Part shown: positions 21,832 to 34,215 of the stretch, piece after piece
Position numbering within the stretch: position 1 is the first letter of the stretch
Layout of the letters: each line of letters opens with the position of its first letter
NCBI GenBank assembly: GCA_011799875.1
Contig: CM022299.1
Location: 216,565,018-216,629,017, forward strand
Reading direction: 5' to 3'
DNA: 64,000 nucleotides
Origin: Thinopyrum elongatum
Taxonomy: Eukaryota; Streptophyta; Magnoliopsida; Poales; Poaceae
Position numbers and translations under genes: made by a program
The notes under the pieces: model-generated
Told to the model about the DNA's origin: nothing
The model's database searches: none
The model's input: only the letters and a program-made list of their open reading frames with translations

Positions 21832-22660
21832 TGTCGGCGTGCGACACCTATGGGACCCTCAAGGAATCCCTTTACGATTCGGCAGGGGGAGAGGTATGCG
21901 CAAAGAGCAGAACCAACGATCGACGCGGGGCGATTTTACCCCGGTTCGGGCCGCTAATCAGTGTAAAACCCTACTCCTGCCTTGTTTTATTATGAATGTT
22001 CTTGAGCCCAGGCTTCAGGAGCGCTTGCAATGAACAATACGTTCAAAGAGCAGCTACGCGTGCAGAATGGGCCAGAAGATCCTCCTCTCCTGTAGCAGTT
22101 GCCTTGGGCCTCCTTTTATATGCTCAAAGGGGTCACCACAGTGGCAAAATGTATATACATTGAGGTGTAAAGTGGTTACAGGGTTATCATACCTAACCAC
22201 TGACGGATTAGGACGAACGCATTTAATGCACCGTGAGGTGTCCACACTTTCTTGGGGATGGAAAAAGGGGCCATCCCATCAGCACCGCTTAAGCTCTCCT
22301 CCACTAGCGCGTTGCCATGCATCCAAAGAAGGACCCAGAATGTCGGGCTTGTTGCTGTGCCAGAGCGGTGGCACAGCAACCGAATCTTGCCAGGCGCCGA
22401 ATCTTGCCGGGCGCCGAACCTTGCCGGGTGCCGAATCTTGCCGGGCTTCGCAGACCACCCCGGCAAGATCTTGCCGGGGAAGCTGGCTTTCGGATTCTAG
22501 CTCTTCTTATCTGCTGATCCTCAGATCTTTGACTTGAGAATTTCTTTGGTAGCCTGAGTCAACCTCGAACTGTTCCCCGACAAGCCTTGCCGCGAGTATG
22601 GCTACAACTGCCCGTGCACAAGTACGGGGTACTAATGGCCCAATACTTAGTACACCGACA
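21832..22660 (-). repeat. 3' LTR of the Tat element
   Basis: 829 bp. On the minus strand it contains the TATA-like atataaaagg near 22114-22122 and a run of 17-bp tandem repeats at 22382-22450. It is the left copy in window coordinates but the 3' LTR in element orientation. Confidence 0.92.
22382..22450. repeat. 17-bp tandem repeats in the Tat LTR
   Basis: Four copies of a unit like gaatcttgccgggcgcc follow each other, and the other LTR has them at 34788-34856. The word cttgccgg is also scattered all over this element. Confidence 0.8.
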
Positions 22661-22895
22661 GGAGCCCCCGGGCCTAGGCCACACACGAGTGCGAGGCGTT
22701 GTTGGGCTAGGCCCAAACAGTGCACGGGCACACGAGGTAGGGAATTAACTGCTCGTAAATATCCTGCTTACTGTGCCCCCCACTACGCGCGCTGAACGCG
22801 CGACGTGGGAAGCGTGCGTCAAAGGCTGCAACTGCAACGCGCCTGCAGAGGCGCATTCACATTGGGGAGTAAAAGAGGCGGCCTCGCACCTTCCC

Positions 22896-22904
22896 CATAA
22901 AAAG
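22896..22904 (+). promoter_or_regulatory. Possible TATA box of the antisense gene
   Basis: cataaaaag lies about 120 bp before the ATG at 23022, followed by a CT-rich leader (ctccctcttcttctc) of the kind seen in plant 5' leaders. It sits just inside the 3' LTR, so the gene may have its own promoter and not depend on the LTR. Inference only. Confidence 0.35.
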
Positions 22905-23021
22905 AGAAACTGCAAAAGGCACAGCCTATTTACCTCCCTCTTCTTCTCAATCTGGCCGCCGCCATTGCCTTCCTTCTCTCGAGCTCAGAGCAAAGCTTTC
23001 CCTCATCCGCCCATCGCCTCC

Positions 23022-26000
23022 ATGCCCGCTCCATCCCCGGCTTCTGCCCCTGCATTCGTCATGCCGCCCAAATCCAGCAAAGGCAAGGGCAAGGAGACGA
23101 AAGCCGATGTCCCGGAGAGCGAGCTGGCGAAGATGCGGAAGAAGCACGTCGTCTTCGCCCCGTCGCTTGATGTGAAAGCTCTGAAGGGGCGGTACCAGTG
23201 TATGTGGGCGAGGGAGACGCAGGCTCACCCCGCCACTCGCGTGATTCTAGGTTCTTGCTCCAAGAGCGGGTCAGACAAATATCCCTTCTTTGCTGCTTAT
23301 TTCTATTGCGGGCTCTGTCCCCCATTTTCTAACTTCTTCAACGACATTATGTACACATACGGCTTCCATCTTCTTGATTTCACGCCGAATGCGGTACTGT
23401 GCATGTCCATCTTTGCTCATCTTTGTGAAAATTTTGCAGGAGTGGTTCCCAATACTGCCCTTTTCCGCCACTGCTTTTTCCCTCGTATCCAAAAAGGGGA
23501 GGCCCTCTCTGGTTCTATCTCCTGGATTCCAAGGGCTTGGAATAAGGAAATATACCCAGAAGGGGTTTACCGCGAGAAGTGGGATGAATGGCGGGCTGAG
23601 TGGTGCTGGATCAAGGAAGCCGATCCCTATCCGTTATGTCTGCCTCGACAGCAGAAAGCAGTCCGCGGCAGTGGCTGGAGTGATCTCGCTGCTGAAGATG
23701 AAAAACTCACAATCGCCACCACCAGGATCCTTCGTCTGAAAGCTGCCGGGCTAACAATGGAGATGATTGGCTTCGATTTCCTCCGCCGCCGCATTGCCCC
23801 CCTGCAGAATAAAGGGAGACCAGCTTGGGAATACTGAAACGCAGCAGACGTCATGAGACTGCGCCCCGGATTGAACAACAATTTGACTGCTATGCAACTT
23901 GGCGCTCTTCGTCAAAGGCTATTCCAGCGCGACAACAAGCATCGGTTGCCGGCAAGAATTGTCCCTCTATGCAACAACTCTGCCCTGGGGTCGATTATCG
24001 CCACCATGCCACTGTTCAACGCCCACAGTCTCGACGCGACATGGGTTGAGCCATCCGAGGAAGAGGCACAAAAGTTCTTTGATAACTTGATGGAGAGGGC
24101 CGTCCAGGAAGAAGCAGACCTCATCTGAGCTACCACCGACGAAGAGGTGGCATATATCGCCACTAGGGCGGAGGAGGCGAATCTTGCCGTGGAGGCTGGC
24201 AGCGCCGGCTTCTTAGAATGGGAAACCAGTGACGCAGAGGTAGTGGTGGAAGAAAAACCTGCCGGGAAGGACAAGGCTACCGGGGGACAGAGCAGCACAG
24301 CCGCTGAGAGCTCGTCCGACGAAGACGCGGCCGAAGAAGAACCGCAAGAAGAGCTTCCTGCCCCGAAGAAGACGAAGCGTGTTCTTCGAAAGGCTGCATC
24401 TGGCATCCCGGCAAGCCATCCTTCCTCGAGCAGCGAGGCTCCCGGCAAGGAAGCGGCCGGCAAGACTGTGCCGCGGCAAGGAGTTCGACAGCAACCTGCG
24501 TGGCGTGCGAGACCCACACTAGCGGCAACTGCTGAGGCGGCAGGGGTGTCTCGCACTACCGCACCGGAGGTTGAGGTGGCGGAAACACGCCAACCCCCCG
24601 TGCCTGCTACAGCCAAGCGACCTAGGACCCCTCCTCTGCCTCCCCACACAGACACTGCAACAGAGGTCGATTTCGACATCTCTGGCTTCAGTCCAGAGCA
24701 AGAAGAGGAAGAGTGAGTATCTTGCCACAACCTTTATCTTCCAAATTCTGGATCAATCTTATTGACTTGCTTGTATTGTTTCTGCAGTGATGCAAAAACC
24801 TTGACGGAGAGGATGGCGAAGAGGGCAAAGACTTCCACGGGCGACGAGCCCCCAGCAGGCTTCACGAGCGCGCCGGAAACTACTACCATCAGCCCGGATC
24901 TTAGTCCTCGACGCAGCCCCCAGCGTAAGTTCATTACTCTTTTTCCGTTGGGGAATGCTGAGGTTCCTATCCTTGCCGCTGATATCTTTGGGCTTGCAGG
25001 AGAAGGATGGCAACAAAGGGAGTTATCAGGAGATACCCTCGTTGTGCCACCTCTGTCAACCACATCGCCCTCAAGCGCATCCCCGGCAAGAGATCACACC
25101 GACGAGCTTGTCTTGGTTGAGGAGGAACTGACAACCATGGATACTGGCATCCTACCCCCGGCAACCGAGGTTGCCGGGAGGGGCGAGGCCACCTCTCGAC
25201 AGCCCGATGCAGGTAACCAATTGCCTCAGTGCGCTTGCTATTCTTTCCTTTATCTCTCTTTCTTTTGTCTTCTTGAACTTCAATCTTGATCTCATTCTGT
25301 TTCTCTCCCTTGTCCTTTAGAATTCCCTGAGATGGAACACATGGACATCGACGCTGTCATCGAGGAGACCGCCAGGGATGTTGCCGCCGAAGCCGACAAA
25401 ATCGCTGCCAGCGAGGCCGCCATGGATGCCACTGTAGAAGCCGGTGGTGCTTTTGCCGATGAGACCGCCAAGATTGCACAGGAGGAACCCGCCAAGGAGT
25501 CTACTGAAGAGGGCGGCAAGGAGGCTGGTGACCGTACTGACGGCATTCCTGCCGCAGGAGCGCCAGGCACTGCGCCGGCCACGGAGCCCCCTGCTACTGG
25601 TGAGGCGGTTGCTGAGGATCAACCGTCAACATCCGAAGTCCCCTCATCCAGCAAATATCTCAAAGTTGGCGAGAACCTGTTTGTCAACTTGCCGGGGACG
25701 ACAAGCGTGGGGGCACCGGCCAAAGGGGAAGTCTTTGATGAAGAAATCATCGCCGCTGCTGGGCTCGAGATTGTTGATGACCCAAGCGCCAGCAGTGGCA
25801 AATCTGAAGAGGGTCAGCTCCTTCAGGCCATAGGCAAAAATTTCCGCAAGCTCCAGGCACTTCACCGTGCTCGGAAAGAGAAAGCAGATTCCAGAATGGC
25901 AGTTGTCGAGGCGGCCGAAGCAGATTTTCAGAGGCACGTCGAACAAATGCAAGTCTGGTACGCCGAGGCCCTCCAAGAGTTGACTGCCAGCCGGGAACAA

Positions 26001-27032
26001 GTGAGCCAAAACTGGACAGAGATCCTCTTGAAACAATCTGACATGGAGAAGGCGCAAGAGGAAGCTACGCAAAGAATTGCTGCTGAAGATGCTCTCCTGA
26101 CGGAGCGTCGCATTGCGCTTGATGCTCACGAGGAAGACCTTGCCGCACGTGAGCAGGCGCTCACCGCCAAGCTTCGCAGCAAAGATGAAGATATCGAGAA
26201 GCTTGTCGCACGGCGGACCCAGGAGCTGGAGCAGAAGCACAAGGAGGCGCTCGAAGCTCTAACTTTAGATCACGCCGGCAAGCTCAAGGAGGCCGTCGAT
26301 GCTGCCGAGGCTGCAGAGGCCGCCAAGAATGAGCTGAGCGACAAAGTCAAGAAACTAGAAGTGGATCTTGAAGAACACGGCAAGGAGCTCTTGACGCTCA
26401 AAGGTGACAGGGAAAAAACCCTCCACACCCTGGCGGAGATGCAAGTTGCCATGTCTAACAAGACCAAGCAGCTCTCCTCAGCAAATGATGCTATTGCCGA
26501 TCTGAGGCTGAAGCTGACCACGTTGGAGAAGTCTCTCAAGGATGGCAGGGCCCACGAGAAGGCCCTGTGCAAAGATCTCCAGGAAGAGAGGAACCTGCTC
26601 AAGAGCGCTGCCGCCGCCCAAGTTGATTACGAAAAGGGGGTGAAAATCTGGACTGGACGCCTCATCGATGCTGCGGAGAAACTCACGGCACAATTATCAT
26701 CCATGGGCCTGTCAAACTTCAGGTATTCCTCCGAAGAAAGAATATCCTCGAGCGCCAGGTTGACTATGTTCCTCGAAAGCATCATTGATGCTCTGAAGCT
26801 GCTTCAGTCTAACTGGGCGACCCAATTGGCCAACGAGTCCCGCCAGCTTTGCCGGGCCGTCCTCCGCAAGGTACTTATCAAGGTGGTGCATAATAATCCT
26901 GGCATCGACCTCTCCAACGTGCTCGGCCGCCTGCCAAAATACGCAAATCTCGAGGCACTTGAGGAGCTTGTCGCGCCTATCCTTGAGAAGGTGAATTCAA
27001 TCAAAAGGGTCGAAGGCCAGCGCAGAGATTAA
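23022..27032 (+). pseudogene. Antisense intron-containing gene of the Tat element
   Basis: One frame from ATG 23022 through exon ends 24712, 24924 and 25212 to TAA at 27030-27032, with GT-AG introns at 24713-24787 (75 bp), 24925-24999 (75 bp) and 25213-25320 (108 bp); phases fit at each junction. The first part, around YPFFAAYFYCGLCPPFSNFF and DIMYTYGFHLLDFTPNAV, looks like the 'putative gypsy type transposon' domain (Pfam Transposase_28). A low-complexity acidic/serine stretch follows, then from about 25800 to 26650 a long heptad-like coiled coil rich in Glu, Lys, Ala and Leu. Two in-frame TGA stops (23835 and 24126) break it, but there is no frameshift. The function is unknown. Domain assignment is from memory of family text, not a search. 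Confidence 0.7.
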
Positions 27033-27828
27033 CTGCTCCACCTCTTCTTGCCGTCGCCATTCCATGCCAAAGACAATTAAGTCTTAAGTTAGAACTGTGG
27101 CAACGTATCAGTGTAATATAACTTGCTTATGTTTGGGTACATGTATGCTATCTCCCTTGTCTGATTCCTTTATGTATGGAGTTCACCCTACGCTTACTGA
27201 AAAACTTGCCGGTGCGCAACCTGCCGCGAGCGCTGGGTGCGGGACTTCAACAGCCTGCTGGAGGTGCAGCGGCCGGCAAGACTCCTTGGCGTTCTCAGTG
27301 CAGCCACTTAAATCGTTGAGCGGACTCGAAACAAAATAAGGGCACAACCGATTACAACAAGGGTTCCTTCGCGTGCAGGTTTTCCATACAAAAGTCAAAA
27401 TCGTCCAAGGAAAATAACTTTGCAATAAAGGAAACTTTCCCTCAGTTTTAGAACTTAGCTTTCTGTCGCTGTCCTTCATCCGGTGAGCGTCAATTCTGAA
27501 TGTCGCCAACTGGTACCCATATCCTCCTTCCCCCCGGCAAACGTGCACGCGAGGAACCCTTCTGTCTTTTGAGAAAAAGAAAGAAGAGAAAATAAAGATA
27601 TGAAACCTTGGCGGTTCGTTAGAACTTACCGGGAGCAAGTGTCATACAACATCTTAGACAAACATGCATATATATATATGAACATGGAAATCAATAAGGA
27701 AATGCACAACACTTAAACTTATTCATCTGTGCTCAGGGTCTGCGCCTGGCTTTATACAAAGGATTATATGCCTTGCAGGCAAGACTTGTACAAAAGGGTG
27801 GTTGCCGGGGGCCCCCGGCAACCGCGCC
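27033..27828. other. Spacer between antisense gene and integrase
   Basis: About 800 bp with no supported frame. It holds a short TA-rich run (27667-27679) and several ccggcaa words. The two convergent genes of the Tat element end on either side, so transcript ends of both probably lie here, though I could not pin a signal. Confidence 0.45.
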
Positions 27829-29241
27829 TTATGGGTAGAACTTGCGAAGATGTTCGATATTCCAGGAATTGCTCACTGGAACGCCATCTTCGGTCTCCAG
27901 GCAGACAGCGCCGGGCCTGGTGACTCGTACTACCCGATAAGGGCCTTCCCACTTCGGCGTCAACTTGTTTGAATTCTTGGCGGACTGAATCCGCCGAAGA
28001 ACAAGGTCGCCTTCCTCAAGGCTTCGGGCATGAACTTTACGGCTATGGTAGCGGCGCAAAGCTTGCTAGTAGCGTGCAGCTCGCACAGCAGCCTGAAGAC
28101 GATTCTCCTCAAGGAGCACAGCGTCATCTTGCCGCAGTTGCTCTTGCTCAAGCTCATCATAAGCGAGCACTCGAGGTGATCCGTACGTGAGTTCCGTGGG
28201 GAGAACTGCTTCCGCTCCGTAGACCAGAGCGAAGGGTGTCTGGCCGGTTGCTCGATTTGGTGTCGTTCTGATTGACCAAAGAACCGCCGGCAATTCATCA
28301 ATCCAGCGTCTTCCGCACTTTCTCAGCCTGTCAAAGGTTCTGGTCCTGAGACCATGCAGCACTTCCGCATTGGCCCTCTCCGCTTGACCGTTGCTTCTCG
28401 GGTGAGCAACAGAGGCAAAACAAATTTTGCCGCCAAGGTCTTGGACGTACTGCATGAAGGTGCGACTTGTGAATTGCGTGCCGTTGTCGGTGATGATCCT
28501 GTTGGGCACACCAAAACGGCAAACTATCCCTTTAAAGAACTTGACGGCTGATTGTGCTGTCACCTTCCTCACTGCTTCCACCTCCGGCCACTTTGTGAAC
28601 TTGTCGATAGCAACGTACAAGTACTCAAAGCCCCCGGTAGCACGGGGGAAAGGGCCCAGTATGTCGAGCCCCCAGACTGAAAATGGCCAGGAGAGAGGGA
28701 TCGTCTGAAGAGCTTGAGCTGGCTGATGCGATTTCTTCGAATGAAACTGGCACGCTTCACACTTGGTTACTAGTGCAGTTGCATCCTGGAGAGCGGTGGG
28801 CCAAAAGAAACCTTGCCGGAATGCTTTCCCGACAAGTGCTCTTGATCCTATGTGAGAGCCACATATGCCTCCATGTATCTCTGCCAACAGCTCTAGTCCA
28901 TCCTCCCGAGGAATACACTTCAATTTCACACCGTTTGGTCTCTTTCTGTACAGGACGTCATCGACGAACTTGTACATAACAGACCGACGGGCTACTTTTT
29001 CCGCTTCTTCCTGTTCTTCAGGGAGTTCTCCTGTCTGAAGGAAACGGACAATGTGCTGCGCCCATGCTGGAGCCTGGGGCTCGACAGCTAGGACTAAAGG
29101 CATCTCCTCCACCGGGGGAACATCTGTCTCGACAGTGAAAGCGTGAGGTTCCGCCGGAGCCTGTCGTTCCCCGGCAGGTTTGTCGTTGATCCCGGCAGGT
29201 TCCTTGTCGGCGGCTCCGGGGAGCTCTGCCAGAAAGTACTA
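27829..29241 (-). pseudogene. Tat integrase and C-terminal tail
   Basis: The HHCC zinc finger is visible (EIHGGICGSHIG then CEAC). The catalytic core keeps the first Asp in WGLDILGPFP, the second in ITDNGTQF and the Glu in QAERANAEV. The tail (RRYHSRKV..., NIEHLRKFYP) ends at the natural stop at 27829. A TAG at 28066-28068 cuts the protein between core and tail, and a TAG at 29239-29241 precedes it. The integrase core itself looks chemically complete. Lacks a chromodomain, as expected for Tat. Confidence 0.85.
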
Positions 29242-31284
29242 TCCAGAATTCAACTTTCTTCTCTTTTCTTGCCGCATTGATGGCGCCACGGATGGTTGAG
29301 TCAAATGGAGCATAAAAGTTCCTGGTTCCACAGGCAACTTGAGGGCGGCGCACTTTGACAGGTCGTCGGCAATACTGTTCTCGGCACGAGGGATGTGCTT
29401 CATTTGCAGACCGTCAAAGTGCTCTTCCATTTTTCTCACTTCATCCACGTAGGCTTGCATCAATGGACTCTAATAACTCTTGTTAACTTGCCTGACGACA
29501 AGCTGCGAATCGCCTCTGATGACGAGCTTCTTGATACCAAGGTCTGCTGTGATCCTGAGACCGGCAAGCAAGCCCTCGTACTCCGCAGTGTTGTTCGTCG
29601 AACTCTCCCGGGGAAAATGCATTTGGATTATGCACTTGAGGTGCTCTCCGGTGGGTGCGACAAGCAGCACGCCGGCACCGGTGCCTTGCAGTGAAAAAGC
29701 CCCGTCAAAGTACATACCCCATTCCTGATCGATTTCCTTGCCGGGGAGAGTTGTTTCTTGAACCTCTTCGTCTGGCGTTGGGGTCCATTCCGCAATGAAC
29801 TCTGCCAAGGCCCTGCTCTGAATTGTCGAAGTGCTTTCAAACTTGAGGCCAAAGCTCGACAACTCCAACGCCCACTCCACAATCATGCCGGTTGCTTCTG
29901 GATTTCGCAAAATCTGTTGCAACGGGAAGCGAGTGACGACGGTGATTTCATGTGCTTGAAAATAATGGCGCAGCTTCCTCGAGGCCATAAGGAGGCCGAA
30001 AAGCAACTTCTGCACGCCAGAATATCTTGACCTAGCTCCTTGCAAAAGAGAGCTAACAAAATAAACTAGGCGCTGCACCACCTTTTTGTTCTGCACTGGT
30101 TCTTCTGACTGTACAGATCCTGTCTTGCCGGGATCAACCCTTGCCGGGGAAGATCCTGCCGCGTCGCCTGACGGTCCTGCTGCTGGTGTTGCTTCCTCAT
30201 CAGCTTCTCTCTGCGCCACTAACGCAGCACTAACCACTTGATTTGTTGCTGCCAAATATAGCAGCAACGGCTCTCGTGGTTTAGGCGCGACTAGTGTCGG
30301 CGGAGAAGAAAGGTATTTCTTCAAATCTTGCAGCACAGCCTCCGCCTTCGGAGTCCATTTCATTGGACCTGCCTTCTTCAAAATTTTGAAAAAGGGCAAG
30401 GCGCGCTCAGCAGATTTGGAAATAAACCTGCTTAGAGCAGCAACACAGCCGGCAAGACGACGGACATCCTTGACGCGTCTTGGTGCTTCAATCTGCTCAA
30501 TAGCTTTGATCTTGTCGGGGTTTGCTTTGATTCCCCGTTGAGATACAAAGAATCCGAGAAGCTTGCCGGAAGGAACACCAAACACGCACTTCTCAGGATT
30601 GAGCTTTAAGTTGATCTTGCACAGATTTGCAAATGTTTCTTCTAGATCTTGTATGAGCGTCGCTTTGTCCTTGGTTTTGACCACTATATCATCCATATAT
30701 GCCTCTATATTTCTATGGAGCTGAGGCTCAAAACCAATTTGGACCGCTCTCGCAAACGTAGAACCAGCACTTTTCAACCCGAAAGGCATTCATATAAAAC
30801 AATACGTACCACATGGGGTGATAAATGCGGTCTTTTCTTCATCTTCTTTTGCCATGAAGATCTGATGATACCCTGAATAGGCATCAAGGAAGGACAGTAG
30901 ATCACAACCAGCTGTGGAGTCCACAATCTGGTTGATGCGCGGCAAGGGAAAGGGATCTTTTGGACAGGCTTTATTGATATCTGTATAATCGATACACAGC
31001 CTCCATTTCCCATTCGTCTTGCGCACTACAACCGGATTAGCCAACCAGGTTGGGTGAAGTACTCCTCTGACCAATCCTGCCGCCTCCAGCTTCCTGATTT
31101 CTTCGGCAATGAATTCTTACCGCTCCAAGGCTTGCTTCCTGACCCTCTGCTTGACGAGCCGCGCGTGAGGACAGACAACAAGGTGGTGCTCAATTACCTC
31201 CCTGGGAACACCGGGGATGTCAGATGGTTGCCATGCAAACACATCGACATTCGCCCGCAGAAAGGCAATGAGCGCGCTTTCCTA
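29242..31284 (-). pseudogene. Tat reverse transcriptase and dual RNase H
   Basis: RT starts near 31280 and shows KWRLCIDYTDINKACPKD, LSFLDAYSGYHQIFM, MPFGLKSAGSTF and YMDD (AYMDDIVVK). A Ty3-type RNase H region follows, with the usual catalytic residues poorly kept. The second RNase H then follows: WGMYFDGAFS, GAGVLLVAPTGE, NNTAEYEGLL and IRGDSQLV carry the D-E-D set. In-frame stops: TAG 31282, TAA 31117, TGA 30790, TAG 29470. All pieces share one frame. The TGA at 30790 falls right before MPFGLK in the RT palm. Confidence 0.87.
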
Positions 31285-32196
31285 TTTGTCATCAAGGGTG
31301 GAACTTATGGTGAAAGTTCCTCCCGTTCCGTCCTCTTTGACGGGCACCTTCTTGGTCTCTGGTGGAGCGGCCTTTGATCTCTTGTTCTTGCCGGTGGAAC
31401 TCTCTGGTGCATCCTCAACGGAAGCGCAGCACTCCGAGGAGGTGCGCTTACCGGAGTTCGCGCCAAGATTCTCGCCGGTCTTCTTCTTCCCCCCGGGAGT
31501 TCCAGCGGCAGGAGCAGATGCCTTGACGGCAGGTGCTGCAACTGCTTCCCGGTAGAGTTGGTCGGCACAGATGAGCGCATCCTTCTTATCGAAATGGATA
31601 GTAATGACACTCAACGGCCCGGGCATCTTCAAAACATTATACGCGTAGTGTGATGCCGCCATGAACTTAGCCAGTGCTGGCCGACCAAGGATCCCATTGT
31701 ATGACATAGGGATCTTGGTGACATCAAACACTACCTTCTCGGTCCTGTAGTTGAGCTCGCTACCAAATGTCACCGGTAGCGTAATCTTGCCCTTTGGCTG
31801 GGTTCTTCCTGGATTGACCCCTTGAAACGTGCCCGTTTCTTCGAGATCTTCATCAGGAATTTGGAGCCTCTTGAGCACATCCGGTGAGATTAGGTTCAGC
31901 CCGGCCCCACCGTCAACTAGCATTTTCGTCACCTTGAGGTTGCGGATTGTTGGTGAGACCAACAATGGCAAGCACCCGACCGCGGTTGTGCGATCAGGGT
32001 GATCCTCGGCGTCGAAAATGATAGGCGTGTTGGACCACTTCAGGGGCTTACATGCATCCAGTGATGGCTCTGTTGCATTGACTTCTCGCACCCACTATTT
32101 GAGCCGACGGTGGGAAGAATGCAACGAGGCGCCCCCGTCGATACACATGGCCTCTGTAGCTTTCTGGAATTCTTGCTCACTAGACTCATCATCTTA
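31285..32196 (-). pseudogene. Tat aspartic protease
   Basis: The active-site region reads MLVDGGAGLNLIS (Asp-Gly-Gly instead of the more usual Asp-Thr/Ser-Gly), followed by the ILGRP flap-distal motif, with a charged linker before RT. The preceding gag-protease joint has stops TAA 32194 and TAG 32095 in the same frame. Confidence 0.8.
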
Positions 32197-32259
32197 TTCT
32201 TTGTCACGGCCTCGAGCGGGCCTCTCCCTCTGTTGCTTGGCCTTGCCGCGGCGACCCCC

Positions 32260-34149
32260 TCAGCCACCGCGCTTCTTGCCGGACCCCTCAGCACCGTCAT
32301 GGGCCTTCTCCTTATCTCGCCTTTCATACTCAGCCCTCTGCTTCTCGACAAGCTGTTCAACTTGCCGGCAGTTTTGGAGATCGTGACCCTTGGTGCGATG
32401 GATCTTACAGTAGTGCTTGCTGGAGTTTTCCGACTTGTCGACAGCTGCAAAGGCCTGGCATGAGGAGCACCCGGCAAGTTCCTTGTCGGGGTCGTCAACC
32501 TTGGCCTTCTTGGCGGCGCCGGGGTTGCCGAATTCCTCGACAGCAAGAACGGCCTTGCCTCTGCGCTTCTTGTTCCGCCGCTGGCCTTTCCTTGACGGGG
32601 TTGCAGCGTCTTCGTCTTCTGATTCGCTCCCCGCGCCAACAGCCTCGCCAGGGAGTTTCCTCCCCTCTTTAGCTCGGGCGCACTTGTCGGCCAAAGCGTA
32701 AAGCTCGGCAATACTCCTGACTTTGTTCATTGCCAGCTCTTCCCGCATTCTGCGGTTACGCACGTTCTGGTGAAATGCGCTAACAACAGCGGCAGGGTGA
32801 ACGTCAGGAATATTGTACTGCACCCGGCTAAATCTCTGCATAAACTTACGCAGGGGTTCGCCCTCCTTCTGAGGGATGATATGCAAATCACTCTCTTGGC
32901 TAGGAGCTTGGTGGCCTCTGACAAAGGCGCCAACAAACTGATGGCACATATCTGACCAAGAAGAAATAGAATTCTCCGGCAGATGCATCAACCACGACCT
33001 GACGTAGGGTTTGAGCACCAACGGGAAGTAGTTGGCAAGTATCTTGTCATCTCGGCCCCCGGCAGCCTGCACCGCAATGGTGTAAATGCTCAGGAACTCC
33101 GAGGGATGAGTCTTGCCGTCATATTTCTCTGGGACCTCTGGCTTGAAGGTTCGGGAATTGGGCCACTGGACTTGCCGCAGCTCACGGGTAAACGCTGGAG
33201 TCCCTACCTCGTAAGGCAAGTCACCTGCGTCCCCTGGCGTAGGCTCGTCGACAGCCGGCCCTGCGCGCTTATCAGATTGATAGCGCGCTTCCCGTCACCG
33301 CTCGATGGTGGTTCGAGCGTCCTCTTTGCCTCGTTCCTGGAGAACTTGACGCTGGTCGCTGCGCATCCGTGGATCGGACGACGCTGTGGAATCATCATCA
33401 CGGCGATCGACCCGCTGGGTTGTCGACCGCCGCTGGTGTCGCGGAGGGGAGTGCACCGTGGTTGCACCACCTCCGGTTTTCTCCACATCGGCTCGCGCCG
33501 AATCGATGGGCCGCCGCTGCGAGGGCCCTGCCTCCTGTGGCCCATCTTTGTTGGCGAAGCCAATGAGGCTCTGGATAGTAGCTCGCCACTCCTCCATCTT
33601 CTCCGGAGCAGGAGGGAAATCGAGGAGCAGATGCGCACGTGCCAAGGCTTCCGCTGGTGTAGGCGGCGGCGACAGGTGCGAGGTACGTGAGGTGCTCTGA
33701 CTCTTAGCCATGTTAGAAGGAGCACCGTCACGGTTCAGGGCGTAGCCGGCAGCTCGGTGTGCATGCAGGGCCCGCGCACCTTGGGATCGATGCGCAGAAA
33801 TCTTTTCATGGGGACGCCCTGAACCACCAGCGCCATGGCGTTGCTCATCGTACACGGCCTGGGAAGGCCGTGACGCTGGCGCTGGTGCGGGAACCCCAGA
33901 AAGCGTCCTCCGATCTCTGGAATTCGTTGTGCCACCCGTAGGCAACACAGCTCCATCTATGGATCCAGCGGCGTGTGGGTTACCGTTGCCGCTGCGAACG
34001 ACGCCGCTCACCTGGCTTGGATCACCGGAACGCCGTGGAGGCTCTAATCCTCTTCCTTCTGCACCCATGCCATCGCCCGTATGCGAGGGCACAGGAAAAA
34101 CGGACGCGGATGGTTGCGCCGTTGCGGCGCTCTTCTTCTTGGGTGGCAT
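32260..34149 (-). pseudogene. Tat gag
   Basis: Starts MPPKKKSAATAQPS at 34149 and continues in one frame. The N-terminal 280 residues are low complexity (Ser, Pro, Arg rich). The capsid-like retrotrans_gag part follows: KYDGKTHPSEFLSIYT, WLMHLPENSISSW and FMQRFSRVQYNI. The nucleocapsid-like region is basic with CKIHRTKGHDLQNC as a CX2H-type finger. A TGA at 33295-33297 splits the two halves and another at 32260-32262 ends it early. Overlapping open frames on the other strand here are shadows. Confidence 0.82.
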
Positions 34150-34215
34150 GATGATGAAGATGATGAAGAAACTAAGGCGCCGATCACTGGATCAGGTTCA
34201 CACAACCTACCTGTT

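Noticed and set aside
22773..23021. Upstream ATG at 22773 as start of the antisense gene
   Set aside because: The stretch before 23022 looks like leader (TATA-like box, CT-rich text) and its translation is low-complexity and unconserved-looking, so 23022 was preferred.
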